A stretch of DNA of 64,000 nucleotides from a bacterium BMS3Abin06 (GCA_002897895.1 BDSY01000091.1:1-64000); one strand, 5' to 3'; positions 42,801-50,889 are shown, numbered from the stretch's first letter. A program made the numbers and translations. Notes: a model not told the origin generated them from the sequence alone.

Positions 42801-43360
42801 TTTGCAAAATCATAGTCGCTTCTGTTTTTAAGTTCCACGTTGAATTCAAGATTGTCGACCAGCCCGGCTTGTGTGAAATTGCTGGAACCTGTGATAACGC
42901 GGCCGGTATCTCTGTCGCCCTCCTTAAATGTCATAATATAGAGTTTGGCGTGGATATTCTGTGACGGATAAGCCCTGATTTCCAGCTTGCTGTTTCTGAT
43001 CCATGCTATGAATTTATGTACGCCTTGTTCAACGTTTCTATTGTCTTCGGAAACCTCCATTTCATTCTGAACAAGATTTTCAACTTCCTGCTTTGCTTCC
43101 GCATGAGAGAAATCAAATGTTTGTCGGGTTGGTTTATTCGCCTTTCCCATCATTTCGAAAGTTTGTCTGCTTGTGCTGATACCAATCAGGATTCTGATTT
43201 TTTCCGTGCTTTCCAGTGATGGGTAGATGGCGTGAAACCAGCTTGAGTAGAAATATCCTGCGAGACAATCAAAAAATGACGTATCTTTAATAAGGACTTC
43301 AAATCTTTCTTTAAGACTTTGATTTTCTTCGTTTGTAATAAATGACAGATCGGTGTTCAT
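39815..43360 (-). CDS. PLD-domain DEAH helicase carrying an in-frame transposase insertion
   Basis: 1181 codons. Residues 1-250 hold a phospholipase-D-like domain (NIHAKLYIMTFKEGD with His137, ITGSSNFTQAGLVDN). Residues 250-560 hold a helicase motor (SDVVGLGKTYISAML, IIIDEAHRFR, LVTATPYNNAP). Residues 630-780 hold the second motor half ending MQRVGRINRVDTPF. From about residue 877 to 1101 the frame is occupied by a REP-associated tyrosine transposase; the helicase tail (ALITYFRRGRLQKFFMAQ onward) then resumes in the same frame. The end, KMAEKCHG, abuts an ISL3 fragment and may be truncated. PLD-helicases of this type are common in defence or restriction islands; activity of this copy is doubtful. 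No methylase or partner gene is next to it. Confidence 0.75.
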   Translation of the reverse strand: MNTDLSFITNEENQSLKERFEVLIKDTSFFDCLAGYFYSSWFHAIYPSLESTEKIRILIGISTSRQTFEMMGKANKPTRQTFDFSHAEAKQEVENLVQNEMEVSEDNRNVEQGVHKFIAWIRNSKLEIRAYPSQNIHAKLYIMTFKEGDRDTGRVITGSSNFTQAGLVDNLEFNVELKNRSDYDFAKNKFEELWCNAVDVSEKYVQTIQDKTWLTQNITPYQLYLKFLYEYFKDELSRTDEVFIKYLPQEFKKLEYQEQAVLNAKKILLEYGGVFISDVVGLGKTYISAMLAGQLDGRTLIIAPPVLLEKSNPGSWPNVFSDFRVPADFESLGKLDKLPDRGLDKYTNIIIDEAHRFRTETTISYEQLAEVCRGKRVVLVTATPYNNAPKDILSLLKLFQKAKKSTIPNLPDLEAFFNGLDRKLKKLDRQKDHTKYIDTVRANAREIRDKVLKYLMVRCTRTEIEKYFIKDIKEQGLEFPDVKKPEPLFYELNDDEDDIFNKTIDLIANQFRYARYMPMLYYAGKIDQLEEQSQRNMGRFMKILLVKRLESSFFAFRNSVDRFLRSYEMFIKELDNGYVYVSKKHTNKIFEFIENDDDEAVQRLIDEGKAEKYDSKNFREELKKDLEHDHAILTEVKKLWQNVKRDPKLLKFKNELSNNNVLKKNHIIIFTESKETANYLFKNIDEDYPGKVLLFTGDSGESIRDKVLENFDARARRPKEDYRILIATEVLSEGVNLHRANVVINYDIPWNPARMMQRVGRINRVDTPFDVIHTFNFFPTKQSNDQIKLKEAAEAKINAFLTLLGGDAELLTEGEPIGSHELFDRLISKKTLEGDDEAEESELKYLQVIRDIREKDSDLFEKIKHLPKKARTAKVTQASSLCFNHSGQDMSDIIMYFDPYKSVETKQRNLPHWQQKGTSYFVTFRLYDSIPQEVSENIKRQREQWLEANKISNPSEVKKLKQHKKIEYFRLFSKRYDDLLNNGHGSCILDNKECKQIVEKTLNYFDGERYYLDKFAVMPNHVHVIVIPRGEWTLSKITHSWKSYTANELNKLTGQRGPVWMPESFDHIIRSTEQLERIRQYIAAQASSLNSPMHRLRQDACDTSAGALITYFRRGRLQKFFMAQVKRAAEELDFISAAGLLESGPDEKKRKLPGEMYDLLDSNKEAFIIATTDKMAEKCHG
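40059..40732 (-). mobile_element. REP-associated tyrosine (Y1/RAYT) transposase insert with REP hairpins
   Basis: The encoded segment, starting near MSDIIMYFDPYKSVETKQRNLPHW, has the Y1 transposase pattern: GTSYFVTFRLYDSIP, the HUH motif in FAVMPNHVHVIVIP, GPVWMPESFDHIIRSTEQLERIRQYI with the catalytic Tyr region. Hairpins CAGGCTGGAAGCCTG lie at 40718-40732 and again at 40094-40108, with a variant CAGGCATCCTGCCTG at 40059-40073. Such REP hairpins are the cognate substrates of RAYT enzymes. The whole insert keeps the host frame open on both sides (about 675 bp, a multiple of three). Confidence 0.85.
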
Positions 43361-43375
43361 AAATACCCTATGTTA

Positions 43376-43627
43376 TCATCTTTGAGTTTTTCGAACAATA
43401 ATGTGACCTTGGGGACGTTGTTGGCTACATCGACTTATTTCCACCGGGGGATTAGCTTTTTCCCTTTTGGCGTCTTTAGGGCGTCTTAAAATATACTTAG
43501 TTCCTTTTCCTGTAGTTCCTATTTGTGGAAAAATTTTCAAAAAAACCAATTCCGTCAAATCCCGGGTTGCTGTTCGATTGGAAGTTTCACAAATCACTTG
43601 ATATTCTTGATCCGTAATTTTACCGTT
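43376..43627 (-). pseudogene. Truncated winged-helix C-terminal domain
   Basis: The frame from 43627 reads NGKITDQEYQVICETSNRTATRDLTELV, then FPQIGTTGKGTKYILRRPKDAK. This is the C-terminal winged helix common at the end of Fic-family and AlbA/RecG-like regulator proteins. It is preceded directly by a stop codon and has no plausible start, so the catalytic part is lost. It lies just upstream of the helicase, 16 bases from its start, as in many accessory cassettes. Confidence 0.6.
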
Positions 43628-43760
43628 TCAGTTCTATTGCAACTAATACATTCACAGAATCTGTGTGAAATCCCGCATGCAGTAAGCAAAATGCCTCAAT
43701 ATACATGCCGGAATACATGCCGGAATCAGGGTTTAGCGCTGAAAACCCCGCAATTATTGT

Positions 43761-43776
43761 TGGTATGAATTTTGCT
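43761..43776 (+). promoter_or_regulatory. Sigma-54 promoter of the receiver-domain gene
   Basis: TGGTATGAATTTTGCT has GG and GC ten bases apart as in TGGCAC-N5-TTGCT. It lies about 40 bases before the GTG start at 43815. Upstream at 43705-43730 the unit ATACATGCCGGA is repeated in tandem and could bind an activator. Confidence 0.7.
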
Positions 43777-43814
43777 TATTTTATTATGATGAAGAGTATC
43801 AGGTCAGGGGTCAT

Positions 43815-44210
43815 GTGAATTTGGATAAGAAGATAAAAATATTAATTATAGATGATGAGGAGCTTATTTGCTGGTCATTGAAGAAGATATTTGAAAAGGA
43901 GGAGTATTCTGTCAACTGTGCACATACAGGAGATGATGCCTTACGGAAACTCAATGAAAACAGGTATGATATTGTAATTACGGATTTAAAACTCCCCGAT
44001 GTCAGGGGCCTTGAGATTGTCAAAAAAATAAAAGAAATGGCAGTAGATACCGTTGTAATTGTTATGTCATCATATTTTCCTGAACCTGTTGTGGATGATG
44101 TGATGAAACATGGCGTCTTCAGGTGTGTGAACAAGCCCTTTGAGATAAATGATATTATAAGTGATGTCAAAGACGCAATGGAAATTAAGGAAAAAGGAGC
44201 TATCGGATAG
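43815..44210 (+). CDS. Single-domain response regulator
   Basis: 131 residues starting with GTG, with CAGGGG ahead. It is one receiver domain: acidic pair IIDDEE, phospho-acceptor Asp57 (IVITDLKLPD), Ser/Thr switch region in VVIVMSSYF and Lys in VNKPFE. It has no output domain, so it would act through protein contact, as CheY or Spo0F do. The C-terminal extension after about residue 120 is short. No histidine kinase gene is adjacent. The upstream sigma-54 promoter suggests control by an NtrC-type activator elsewhere. Confidence 0.88.
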   Translation: MNLDKKIKILIIDDEELICWSLKKIFEKEEYSVNCAHTGDDALRKLNENRYDIVITDLKLPDVRGLEIVKKIKEMAVDTVVIVMSSYFPEPVVDDVMKHGVFRCVNKPFEINDIISDVKDAMEIKEKGAIG

Positions 44211-44235
44211 AAGCCGGAATCAATGCCTCTCAGGG

Positions 44236-44907
44236 TTAAGAAATAATATCCCGGTTTATCTTTATGTCCATCTGCCGCTTAATGCTTTCGATAAAAACCT
44301 GTATTGACTGATTCTTTTTGGTAGAGAGAAATATCTTATTAAGTTGATCACCGTTTCCCCCTTTTATTGATTTAAGAATCTTTAATTCTTCAGGTGAAAG
44401 TTCTGCAGTTTCACCTACCAGATTGCTCATCCTGGAAATGATCAGGTCGTTTCTTAACCCCCTTTCATATGCCCGGGGTGTTATGCGGCTTAATTTTAAC
44501 GCCCTCTTATATACATTCGGGTCAAAAACGCCGTTTCTCTGAAAATACGGGGTATTTATTATGGTTTCCTTAAGCTCGTTTTCAGTTACTGTTATCCCGG
44601 CTTTTTTGGCTGCAAGAAGGAGAACCTTTCTGTCGACCATGGTGCCGAGAACCCTCTCTTTAAGATTCTTCTCTTCAATCTCTTTTTGATCGGGATATTG
44701 CTCCCTGAGCTTTTTGTATTCATTATCATATACACGCCAGAATTCATCAAGGAGGATTTTTTCATCCCCGACCCGGGCTGCAAATATTACAGACTGGCTG
44801 TCTTTCGGCCCGATACCCCAGAAAATAAAGGCAACAGAGATCATCAGGGTGATTGCTGAAAGCAGGAACACCGTGAAAAACTTATTGCCGCTCATCATCT
44901 TAAGCAT
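44236..44907 (-). CDS. SurA/PpiD-like N-terminal chaperone, membrane anchored
   Basis: 223 residues. One N-terminal membrane anchor (about 9-30, FFTVFLLSAITLMISVAFIFWG) is followed by a SurA_N-type chaperone domain (about 45-185) with VLGTMVDRKVLLLAAKKAGITVTENELKETI and a YKRALKLSRITPRAYERGLRNDLI stretch. The parvulin prolyl-isomerase domain of full PpiD/SurA is absent, so it would act as a chaperone only, on the periplasmic side. It lies downstream of hemC on the same strand with about 50 bases between; co-transcription is possible. Confidence 0.78.
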   Translation of the reverse strand: MLKMMSGNKFFTVFLLSAITLMISVAFIFWGIGPKDSQSVIFAARVGDEKILLDEFWRVYDNEYKKLREQYPDQKEIEEKNLKERVLGTMVDRKVLLLAAKKAGITVTENELKETIINTPYFQRNGVFDPNVYKRALKLSRITPRAYERGLRNDLIISRMSNLVGETAELSPEELKILKSIKGGNGDQLNKIFLSTKKNQSIQVFIESIKRQMDIKINRDIIS

Positions 44908-44955
44908 ATGATAATATAGCGCAAAGGCCGGTTAAAGGGCAAGACATTGAATTAT

Positions 44956-45912
44956 TTACCGGTAAACCTCGGCGAGGATTTTATCGGCTCCCCGGGAGAG
45001 AAGCTTTTCAGCAAGAGATTTGCCAAGGGACTCGGCGTCTTCAGGCTTCCCTTGCATTACGTTTTTGATTAAGGTCTCGCCTTTCAGGCTCCCGACGAGT
45101 CCCTTAATCACAATATCCCCGTCTTTTAACTCTGCATAAGCAGCTATGGGCACCTGGCAGCCGCCTTCGAGTTTTTTAAGGAATGCGCGTTCAGCCCTGA
45201 CGCATATTGAAGTCTCTTCATGATTTAAATTCTTGAGAATGTTGTTAATAAATTCATCATCTACCCTGCATTCTATTCCAACAGCGCCCTGTCCTATGGC
45301 AGGGAGACAGAGGTCCGGGGAAAGGATTTCAGTAATCCTGTCTGCCCGGTCAAGCCGCTTTACTCCGGCAGTGGCAAGAATGATGGCGTCAAACTGTCCT
45401 TCATCGAGCTTTCTTATTCGTGTATCAACATTACCGCGGAGCTGGGTGATTTTCAGATCAGGGCGTTTATTCAATATCTGGCATATTCTTCTCAAACTGC
45501 TTGTGCCGACGTGAGCGCCCTGAGGTAAGTCTTTAAAACTTCTTATAGTCTGTGTTCTGTGTTCTGTGTTCCGTGCTCCGGCAATAAATGCATCTCTCGG
45601 GTCCTCCCTTTTGCATATGGCGGAAAGATGAAGACCTTCAGGCAGGTCGGTTGGAACGTCTTTCATACTGTGAACAGCAAGGTCGGCTTTTCCTTTGAGC
45701 ATTGCCTCTTCAATCTCTTTTACAAAGAGGCCCTTGCCGCCGACCTGGGCAAGCGGGACATCAAGAATCTTATCCCCTGTTGTCTTTATCTTATTCAGCT
45801 CTATATTTAAATCCGGATTGATCTTCAGCAGCCCGGATTTTACCCATTCCGCCTGCCAGAGTGCCAGCCTGCTGCCCCGTGTTGCAATAATGATTTTATT
45901 TTTTTTCTCCAT
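44956..45912 (-). CDS. hemC: Porphobilinogen deaminase (hydroxymethylbilane synthase)
   Basis: 318 residues. It has ATRGSRLALWQAEWV, KTTGDKI, HSMKDVPT, GTSSLRR, LRGNVDTRIRKL and the dipyrromethane cofactor Cys in LEGGCQVPIAAYA. The enzyme joins four porphobilinogens into hydroxymethylbilane, the precursor of heme, siroheme and B12. Its ATG lies 17 nt inside the hemA 3' end. Between DAF and GTSSLRR it has about ten extra residues (ARNTEHRTQT) encoded by a 7-bp tandem repeat at 45551-45578; this surface loop varies in the family, so the protein may tolerate it. Confidence 0.95.
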   Translation of the reverse strand: MEKKNKIIIATRGSRLALWQAEWVKSGLLKINPDLNIELNKIKTTGDKILDVPLAQVGGKGLFVKEIEEAMLKGKADLAVHSMKDVPTDLPEGLHLSAICKREDPRDAFIAGARNTEHRTQTIRSFKDLPQGAHVGTSSLRRICQILNKRPDLKITQLRGNVDTRIRKLDEGQFDAIILATAGVKRLDRADRITEILSPDLCLPAIGQGAVGIECRVDDEFINNILKNLNHEETSICVRAERAFLKKLEGGCQVPIAAYAELKDGDIVIKGLVGSLKGETLIKNVMQGKPEDAESLGKSLAEKLLSRGADKILAEVYR

Positions 45913-47179
45913 TATTCTCCTCTGGTTCTAAATCAAATAATCTTTTGGCCATATCTACCATGACATCCTGGTCATCCTCTGCTGTCTTCAATGCCGCAGT
46001 CGGAGCATGTATCAGTTTGTTTACAATTGAGGCGCTCAAATATTCTATGGCCTTTATTTTTTCTTCTTCAAGAGGGCTGATTTTTCTCAGGGTTTTTTCA
46101 AGCTCCTCTTTTCTTATTGCCTCGGCTTTTCCCCTTAATGCAATAATGGCCGGAACAGCGGCAAGAGAATCCTGCCATTTCAAAAAAGACGCAACTTCCA
46201 CGTCTACAATTTTCTCGGCCTTTGCCGCCTCCCTGCCTCTTTCCTCGATATTTGTATTGATAATTCCCTTGAGGTCGTCAACATCATAAAGATATACATT
46301 GTCCAAATCATTGATCTCAGGGTCGATATTTCTCGGAACCGAGATATCAATAATAAACATGGGCCGTTGCTTTCTTTCTTTCATTATCCTGTGCAGCTGC
46401 TCTTTCCTCAATATATAGTCCGGGGCACCTGTGGAACAGATCACAATATCGGTATGCAGCAGTTTCCCGACAAAATCATCAAACGGTATTGCCTTCCCGT
46501 CAAATTCCCCGGCAAGCTCCTCTGCCCTCGAATAAGTGCGATTTGTTATAAAAACATCTCTTACGCCGTTGTTTATCAGGTTTTTTGCAGCAAGCTCCGC
46601 CATTTCGCCTGCCCCGATAAGCATAAAGGATTTTGTGGAGAGGTCTTCAAAAATCTTCTTTGCCAGCTCAACAGCCGCAAAACTGATGCTCACTGCATTT
46701 TCAGCAATCTTTGTCTCTGTCCTGATACGTTTTGCCACTGACACGGCCTTTTTCATCAGCTTGTTCAGGTATACGCCCGTGGATTTGCTTTTAAGCGCAA
46801 AATCATAAGCATCTTTTAATTGCCCGAGGATTTGCGGTTCTCCCACCATCATTGAATCGAGACTTGAGGCAACCCTGAACACATGCTTTATGGCCTTTTG
46901 TCCCTCATAAATATAGAGCGCCTTGTCCAGCGCTTCCCTGGGCACATTATGAAAGCCGGCAATAAAGTTTTTAATGTTCTCTGTCCCGGAATCACTGCTG
47001 TTGACACCTGCATATATCTCCACCCTGTTGCAGGTTGAAAGTATTATATTTTCTTTTATGCCTGGAGAGTCTTTCAGTATATTAACGGCCTCTCCAAGCT
47101 TCGGGCCGTCAAAGGCTATTTTCTCCCTTATTTCCACTGTTGCTGTTTTGTGATTAAGTCCGACAACCAATATATTCAT
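45896..47179 (-). CDS. hemA: Glutamyl-tRNA reductase
   Basis: 427 residues. GLNHKTATVEIREKIAF, the catalytic-Cys segment ILSTCNRVEIYA, EPQILGQLKDAY and MLIGAGEMAELAAKNL (NADPH site) are present, with the C-terminal dimerisation helices. It reduces glutamyl-tRNA to glutamate-1-semialdehyde, the first step of tetrapyrrole synthesis by the C5 route. It follows ccsA and overlaps hemC, a common ccsA-hemA-hemC order. Heme feedback is known to destabilise the enterobacterial enzyme; nothing visible here shows such control. Confidence 0.96.
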   Translation of the reverse strand: MNILVVGLNHKTATVEIREKIAFDGPKLGEAVNILKDSPGIKENIILSTCNRVEIYAGVNSSDSGTENIKNFIAGFHNVPREALDKALYIYEGQKAIKHVFRVASSLDSMMVGEPQILGQLKDAYDFALKSKSTGVYLNKLMKKAVSVAKRIRTETKIAENAVSISFAAVELAKKIFEDLSTKSFMLIGAGEMAELAAKNLINNGVRDVFITNRTYSRAEELAGEFDGKAIPFDDFVGKLLHTDIVICSTGAPDYILRKEQLHRIMKERKQRPMFIIDISVPRNIDPEINDLDNVYLYDVDDLKGIINTNIEERGREAAKAEKIVDVEVASFLKWQDSLAAVPAIIALRGKAEAIRKEELEKTLRKISPLEEEKIKAIEYLSASIVNKLIHAPTAALKTAEDDQDVMVDMAKRLFDLEPEENNGEKK

Positions 47180-47239
47180 AAAGATTTAAGGTCTGGTGAT
47201 TTTATTTTCCGCAATCCGCATTTTACCGGGATTAGTTAT

Positions 47240-48067
47240 TTACATGAATGCGTGGCGTCCTTTCAGGATAAGGGTAACTCCAAAAAATGCAAATATAACT
47301 ACAATAAAGCCGATTATTGAAAGGATGGCTGCCTTCCTGCCGCGCCATCCGACAGCAAGCCTCAGATGCAGAACAAGCGCATAGATAAGCCATGTAATAA
47401 GCGACCATACCTCTTTTGGATCCCATCTCCAATATGTTCCCCACGCGGAATTTGCCCATATAACCCCGGTTATCATGGCAAAGGTTAAAAGAGGAAACCC
47501 GAGGGTAATGAGGTGATAGTTAATCTCGTCAAGCACCTGCAGACTCGGCAGTTTCCGGAACAGGCCGCTCAGGTGTTTTGACTTGACATATCTTTCCTGC
47601 AGCAGATACATAATACCGATTCCGCAGGCCATGGCAAAGGCGGCATCTCCCAGGAACGCCAGGATAACATGAATCCCAAACCAGTAGCTTTGGAGAGCGG
47701 GGCTCAATGTCTTTATCTCACGCGGGAAAATGGAAGACGAAAACATGAGGATGAAAACTATAGGCATGATAAAAGAGCTTAAAAGCCCCGGTTTGTAACG
47801 GAATTCGTAAAAAAAGAATAATATCAGCACACACCATGAAAAAAATGAAGTTGCCTCATGCATGTTTGTGACAGGGATATGCCCGCCTTCAACATATCTT
47901 GAAATAATATTTGCAGTATGAAAGAGAAAGCCTGTTACCGCAAGATAAAGCGCTAATCCCGAAGTGGTTTTTCTGCCCCGGAAAATCTCTATGATACCTG
48001 CAATTGTTGCAAGAAAGTAGAAGGTAAGGGCTAATTCAAAAAGAAGGACGTTTATTTCAATATGCAA
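47240..48067 (-). CDS. ccsA: Cytochrome c assembly protein CcsA/HemX-like
   Basis: 275 residues with about eight membrane helices. It has the heme-handling WGxxWxWDPKEVWSLITW motif (here SAWGTYWRWDPKEVWSLITW) and conserved His near HTANIISRYVEGGHIPVTNMHEA. Proteins of this family carry heme to the outside of the inner membrane for c-type cytochrome maturation by system II, or act with HemA as HemX. Its place ahead of hemA and hemC suits either role. The size is that of CcsA. No ccs1/resB gene is in the window. Confidence 0.88.
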   Translation of the reverse strand: MHIEINVLLFELALTFYFLATIAGIIEIFRGRKTTSGLALYLAVTGFLFHTANIISRYVEGGHIPVTNMHEATSFFSWCVLILFFFYEFRYKPGLLSSFIMPIVFILMFSSSIFPREIKTLSPALQSYWFGIHVILAFLGDAAFAMACGIGIMYLLQERYVKSKHLSGLFRKLPSLQVLDEINYHLITLGFPLLTFAMITGVIWANSAWGTYWRWDPKEVWSLITWLIYALVLHLRLAVGWRGRKAAILSIIGFIVVIFAFFGVTLILKGRHAFM

Positions 48068-48118
48068 TGCAGAGTCTCCCTGGAAAATAATTATTCAAAC
48101 CGCAGACTTTCAAATAAC

Positions 48119-48306
48119 GTAATCGTTCACGGTTATCGGTTCACGGTTCACGGTTTTTAAATGCGTTATGTAATACTTGAAGCATTTTTGAAATTGACTT
48201 CAATTCCTGAATGAATTCTTTCGCATTCCTGTCAGACAATACCTTGACCTCTTTTTACATACTTCTACTAACCGTTAACTGTTAACCGGCAACCGTGAAC
48301 GATTAC
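48119..48306. repeat. MITE-like inverted repeat element, copy B
   Basis: Perfect 16-bp inverted ends, GTAATCGTTCACGGTT and AACCGTGAACGATTAC, enclose 156 bases. The left part matches copy A at 3213-3363, including TTAAATGCGTTATGTAA and GAAGCATTTTTGAAATTGACTTCAAT. The right end contains the stop codon of the following MobB-like gene (48303-48305). No protein is encoded. Confidence 0.85.
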
Positions 48307-48857
48307 ATATATTTTTTGGCATAGGTGATGAATTTGTCAATTTCACCTTTCGTATTAATTAAATCCATGCAGAATATTTTTGTATTTTTTTTTAATATCG
48401 GGGCTGAAAACCGGGGATTTTTAATCTGTTTCCCGGAGTTGATTATTATAATGTCCGCCTTCCCGCCCACCCTGACGGCAGAAGGCTTCATCTGTCCGTC
48501 TTCGCCGATGACGAATATTACCAGATGGGGATTCAGAAAATCCAGAGGAGTGTTGCCCTCAACAACAACACCTCTGAGGCCGTCCATCTTGCTCATTGCG
48601 ATATTTAAGGCATCTTCAAGTCCACTGCCCGGACTTTGAATCCAGACGACTTTTTCAGCGCCGGATTCAGCCATTACTGCTGTATCCTTATCTTTTTGCA
48701 TTATCGTGGCCCGGTCATCAGTGATTGAAGTATAAACAGATGATTTTGTAAATTTGATAGCGCCGAAGCCCTTGAGATTTTTAAGCAAGATCGAACAGAG
48801 GGTAGTCTTCCCCACCTTGCTGTGTGCTCCGGTTACAGAGATTATTTTAAATGACAT
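48303..48857 (-). CDS. MobB-like P-loop GTPase
   Basis: 184 residues from the ATG at 48857; frame upstream is open but low in coding signs. ISVTGAHSKVGKTTLCSILL is a Walker A (GxxxxGKT) typical of the MobB/dethiobiotin-synthase-like group. VVEGNTPLDFLNPHLVIFVIG follows the Walker B region. MobB helps molybdopterin guanine dinucleotide synthesis; the family also includes small cobyrinate-type and KTI12-like P-loop proteins, so the exact role is not sure. The last codon and stop sit in the inverted end of the repeat element. The protein has no membrane segment. Confidence 0.7.
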   Translation of the reverse strand: MSFKIISVTGAHSKVGKTTLCSILLKNLKGFGAIKFTKSSVYTSITDDRATIMQKDKDTAVMAESGAEKVVWIQSPGSGLEDALNIAMSKMDGLRGVVVEGNTPLDFLNPHLVIFVIGEDGQMKPSAVRVGGKADIIIINSGKQIKNPRFSAPILKKNTKIFCMDLINTKGEIDKFITYAKKYM

Positions 48858-49209
48858 AGTTACAGGATACAGGATACAGGCCGCAGGCTGCAAGATAGCG
48901 GGTGGCAATCGCGGGAATACAAGCAGATAGTCAGAAAATTTGCCTGCCTCGAATGAAAATATAATTCAAATCTTCTGATATCAATCAGCAAAGAGCATGT
49001 TGCAAAGACGAGACATAAGGTCATTCAAAAGTGTGGATGACAAATTAACAAGCCTGAATCTGCAATACCTGTAAAAACTGACAGTATACTCTTTTTTCAG
49101 AATCTGGTAATTTATTTCGGGCTTTTATTATTTACCGGATTTTAACAAATCAGGTTTCCTTTAAACAATTTCAAGGACAGAGGGATTTTAAAATGGGAGG
49201 GGAGTATTT
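48858..49209. other. Intergenic region, divergent genes, nothing clear
   Basis: 352 bases between the divergent MobB-like and BNR-repeat genes. It starts with a short ACAGGAT tandem repeat. A+T-rich stretches at 49080-49190 could hold the plus-strand promoter; GGGAGGGGAG before 49210 is the ribosome site. No open frame or strong hairpin was seen. Confidence 0.5.
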
Positions 49210-50889
49210 ATGATCAGAAAAGGTGTTTTATATGTGGCGGCAATTTATGTCTTTATTTGTCTTGCAGCAGCTTCTGTGGCCGGCGCAGATATGCAGGAGA
49301 TGGAATGGAAGGAAGTCGGTCGCGGCATCAGGGATTCAGACCTGCAAACAGTGGCAGTCAGCCCTGATAATCCGGACCTGGTTTTTATGAATTCTTTTAA
49401 TGCGGTTTACAGAACTACGAACGGGGGCAAAAACTGGGATGAAGTCTTGTCGTTCAGGGGTACCGGGAAGGCAATAAATGCCATTGTAATAACTCCTTCA
49501 AATGCAAAGATTGTTTACGCTGCGACTGACGACGGCCTATACAGAAGCGATAACACGGGTATGAAATGGGAAAAAATTTTCAGCGCTGTCGGTGATTCGG
49601 GGAAAGCAGTCCTTTGTGCGGCTGTTGATCCTGAAGACCCCGGCGTGATATATGTCGGAACCGGGGCAGGTCTTTTCTTTACAAAAAACAATGGAAAGGA
49701 TTGGAAAAGAGGCCGGAACCTGCCTTCTGATTCCAGTCTGTATTTTATAGCCGTTGACCGTTCAAATCCTCATATAATCTATGCTGCCGCAGATAAGGGG
49801 CTATACAAAAGCTCAAACAGTGGAGGCAGTTGGGAGAGGATACTTAAAACAAACTTTAATGCAGAAGACAGGGCTTCCCAGGATGATCCTGATGCGGACG
49901 AAATTGATGAAATCAAAATTGAGAACAGGATACAGAGCATTGCAATTGACCCTTCAGATAACGGCACGGTTTATGCCGGTACTTCACAGGGACTCATGGT
50001 CACCGCAGACGGGGGATCAACATGGAAGGCGATAAGCAGCCTCGGTCTCGGCAGCAGGGATATACGCCATATTGCAATTAATTCATCAGACACAGGCCAT
50101 TTGTATGCAGCCACGGGCAGAGGAGTTTTCAGATATTCAAAATCTACCGGCACCTGGGATGAACTCTATAAAGGCATAATCTCTCCTGATGTGCGTTACC
50201 TGGCCTTTGCGTCAGATACCCGGAACAACTTTCCTTCTCTATGGGCAGCCACAAAGAGAGGTATATTCAAATCACTTCCCTCAGTGAGCGTTTCAGCTCA
50301 ACAGAATATTGCCCTGAGAAACAGAATAAAAGAAACAGAAGAGAGACTTTCCATGTTTGCTCATGAACCGTCAATCGGAGAGATCAGGGAAGCAGCCATA
50401 ATATATGCCGAGGTTCAACCAGGGAAGATAGAGAAATGGCGGAAGGCCGCAGCACACAGGGCATGGCTGCCGGATTTAAAGTTTGCATACGATAAGGGCA
50501 ACGACTGGCAAAGCAGTACATATTTTTATAATTACAAAGGCGAAGAAAAATATAGAGATGATGATATAACAAGAGGCGACGACAGTGGATGGTCAATCTC
50601 CCTTACCTGGGAGCTGGGCGACCTTATCTGGAACAGCTCCCAGACATCAATTGATGTGAGGTCAAAGTTAATGGTCCAACTCAGGGATGACATACTTAAT
50701 GAAGTGACAAGGCTCTACTTTGAGAGAAGGAGGCTGCAGATTGAGCTGCTTATGTCTCCTCCCGGGGATACCAAAGACAGGATAGAAAAGGATCTCAGGT
50801 TACAGGAGTTGACAGCAAATATCGACGCACTGACAGGCTCCTATCTTTCAAAAAGGCTTGGAAATACCGAACTCAGTGCCCGGCGATAA
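49210..50889 (+). CDS. Secreted BNR/sortilin-like beta-propeller protein
   Basis: 559 residues with a signal peptide (about 5-26). Residues 40-370 form repeated Asp-box units: TTNGGKNWDEV, SDNTGMKWEKI, TKNNGKDWKRG, SSNSGGSWERI, TADGGSTWKAI, as in BNR and VPS10/sortilin-type propellers; each repeat carries an adjacent YAAT or YAGT strand. Residues 390-559 are helical and charged with a probable coiled coil (NEVTRLYFERRRLQIELL). This helical end resembles proteins that are predicted to associate with outer-membrane efflux or filaments, but I cannot assign it. Its function is likely binding or scaffolding outside the cytoplasm. Confidence 0.78.
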   Translation: MIRKGVLYVAAIYVFICLAAASVAGADMQEMEWKEVGRGIRDSDLQTVAVSPDNPDLVFMNSFNAVYRTTNGGKNWDEVLSFRGTGKAINAIVITPSNAKIVYAATDDGLYRSDNTGMKWEKIFSAVGDSGKAVLCAAVDPEDPGVIYVGTGAGLFFTKNNGKDWKRGRNLPSDSSLYFIAVDRSNPHIIYAAADKGLYKSSNSGGSWERILKTNFNAEDRASQDDPDADEIDEIKIENRIQSIAIDPSDNGTVYAGTSQGLMVTADGGSTWKAISSLGLGSRDIRHIAINSSDTGHLYAATGRGVFRYSKSTGTWDELYKGIISPDVRYLAFASDTRNNFPSLWAATKRGIFKSLPSVSVSAQQNIALRNRIKETEERLSMFAHEPSIGEIREAAIIYAEVQPGKIEKWRKAAAHRAWLPDLKFAYDKGNDWQSSTYFYNYKGEEKYRDDDITRGDDSGWSISLTWELGDLIWNSSQTSIDVRSKLMVQLRDDILNEVTRLYFERRRLQIELLMSPPGDTKDRIEKDLRLQELTANIDALTGSYLSKRLGNTELSARR

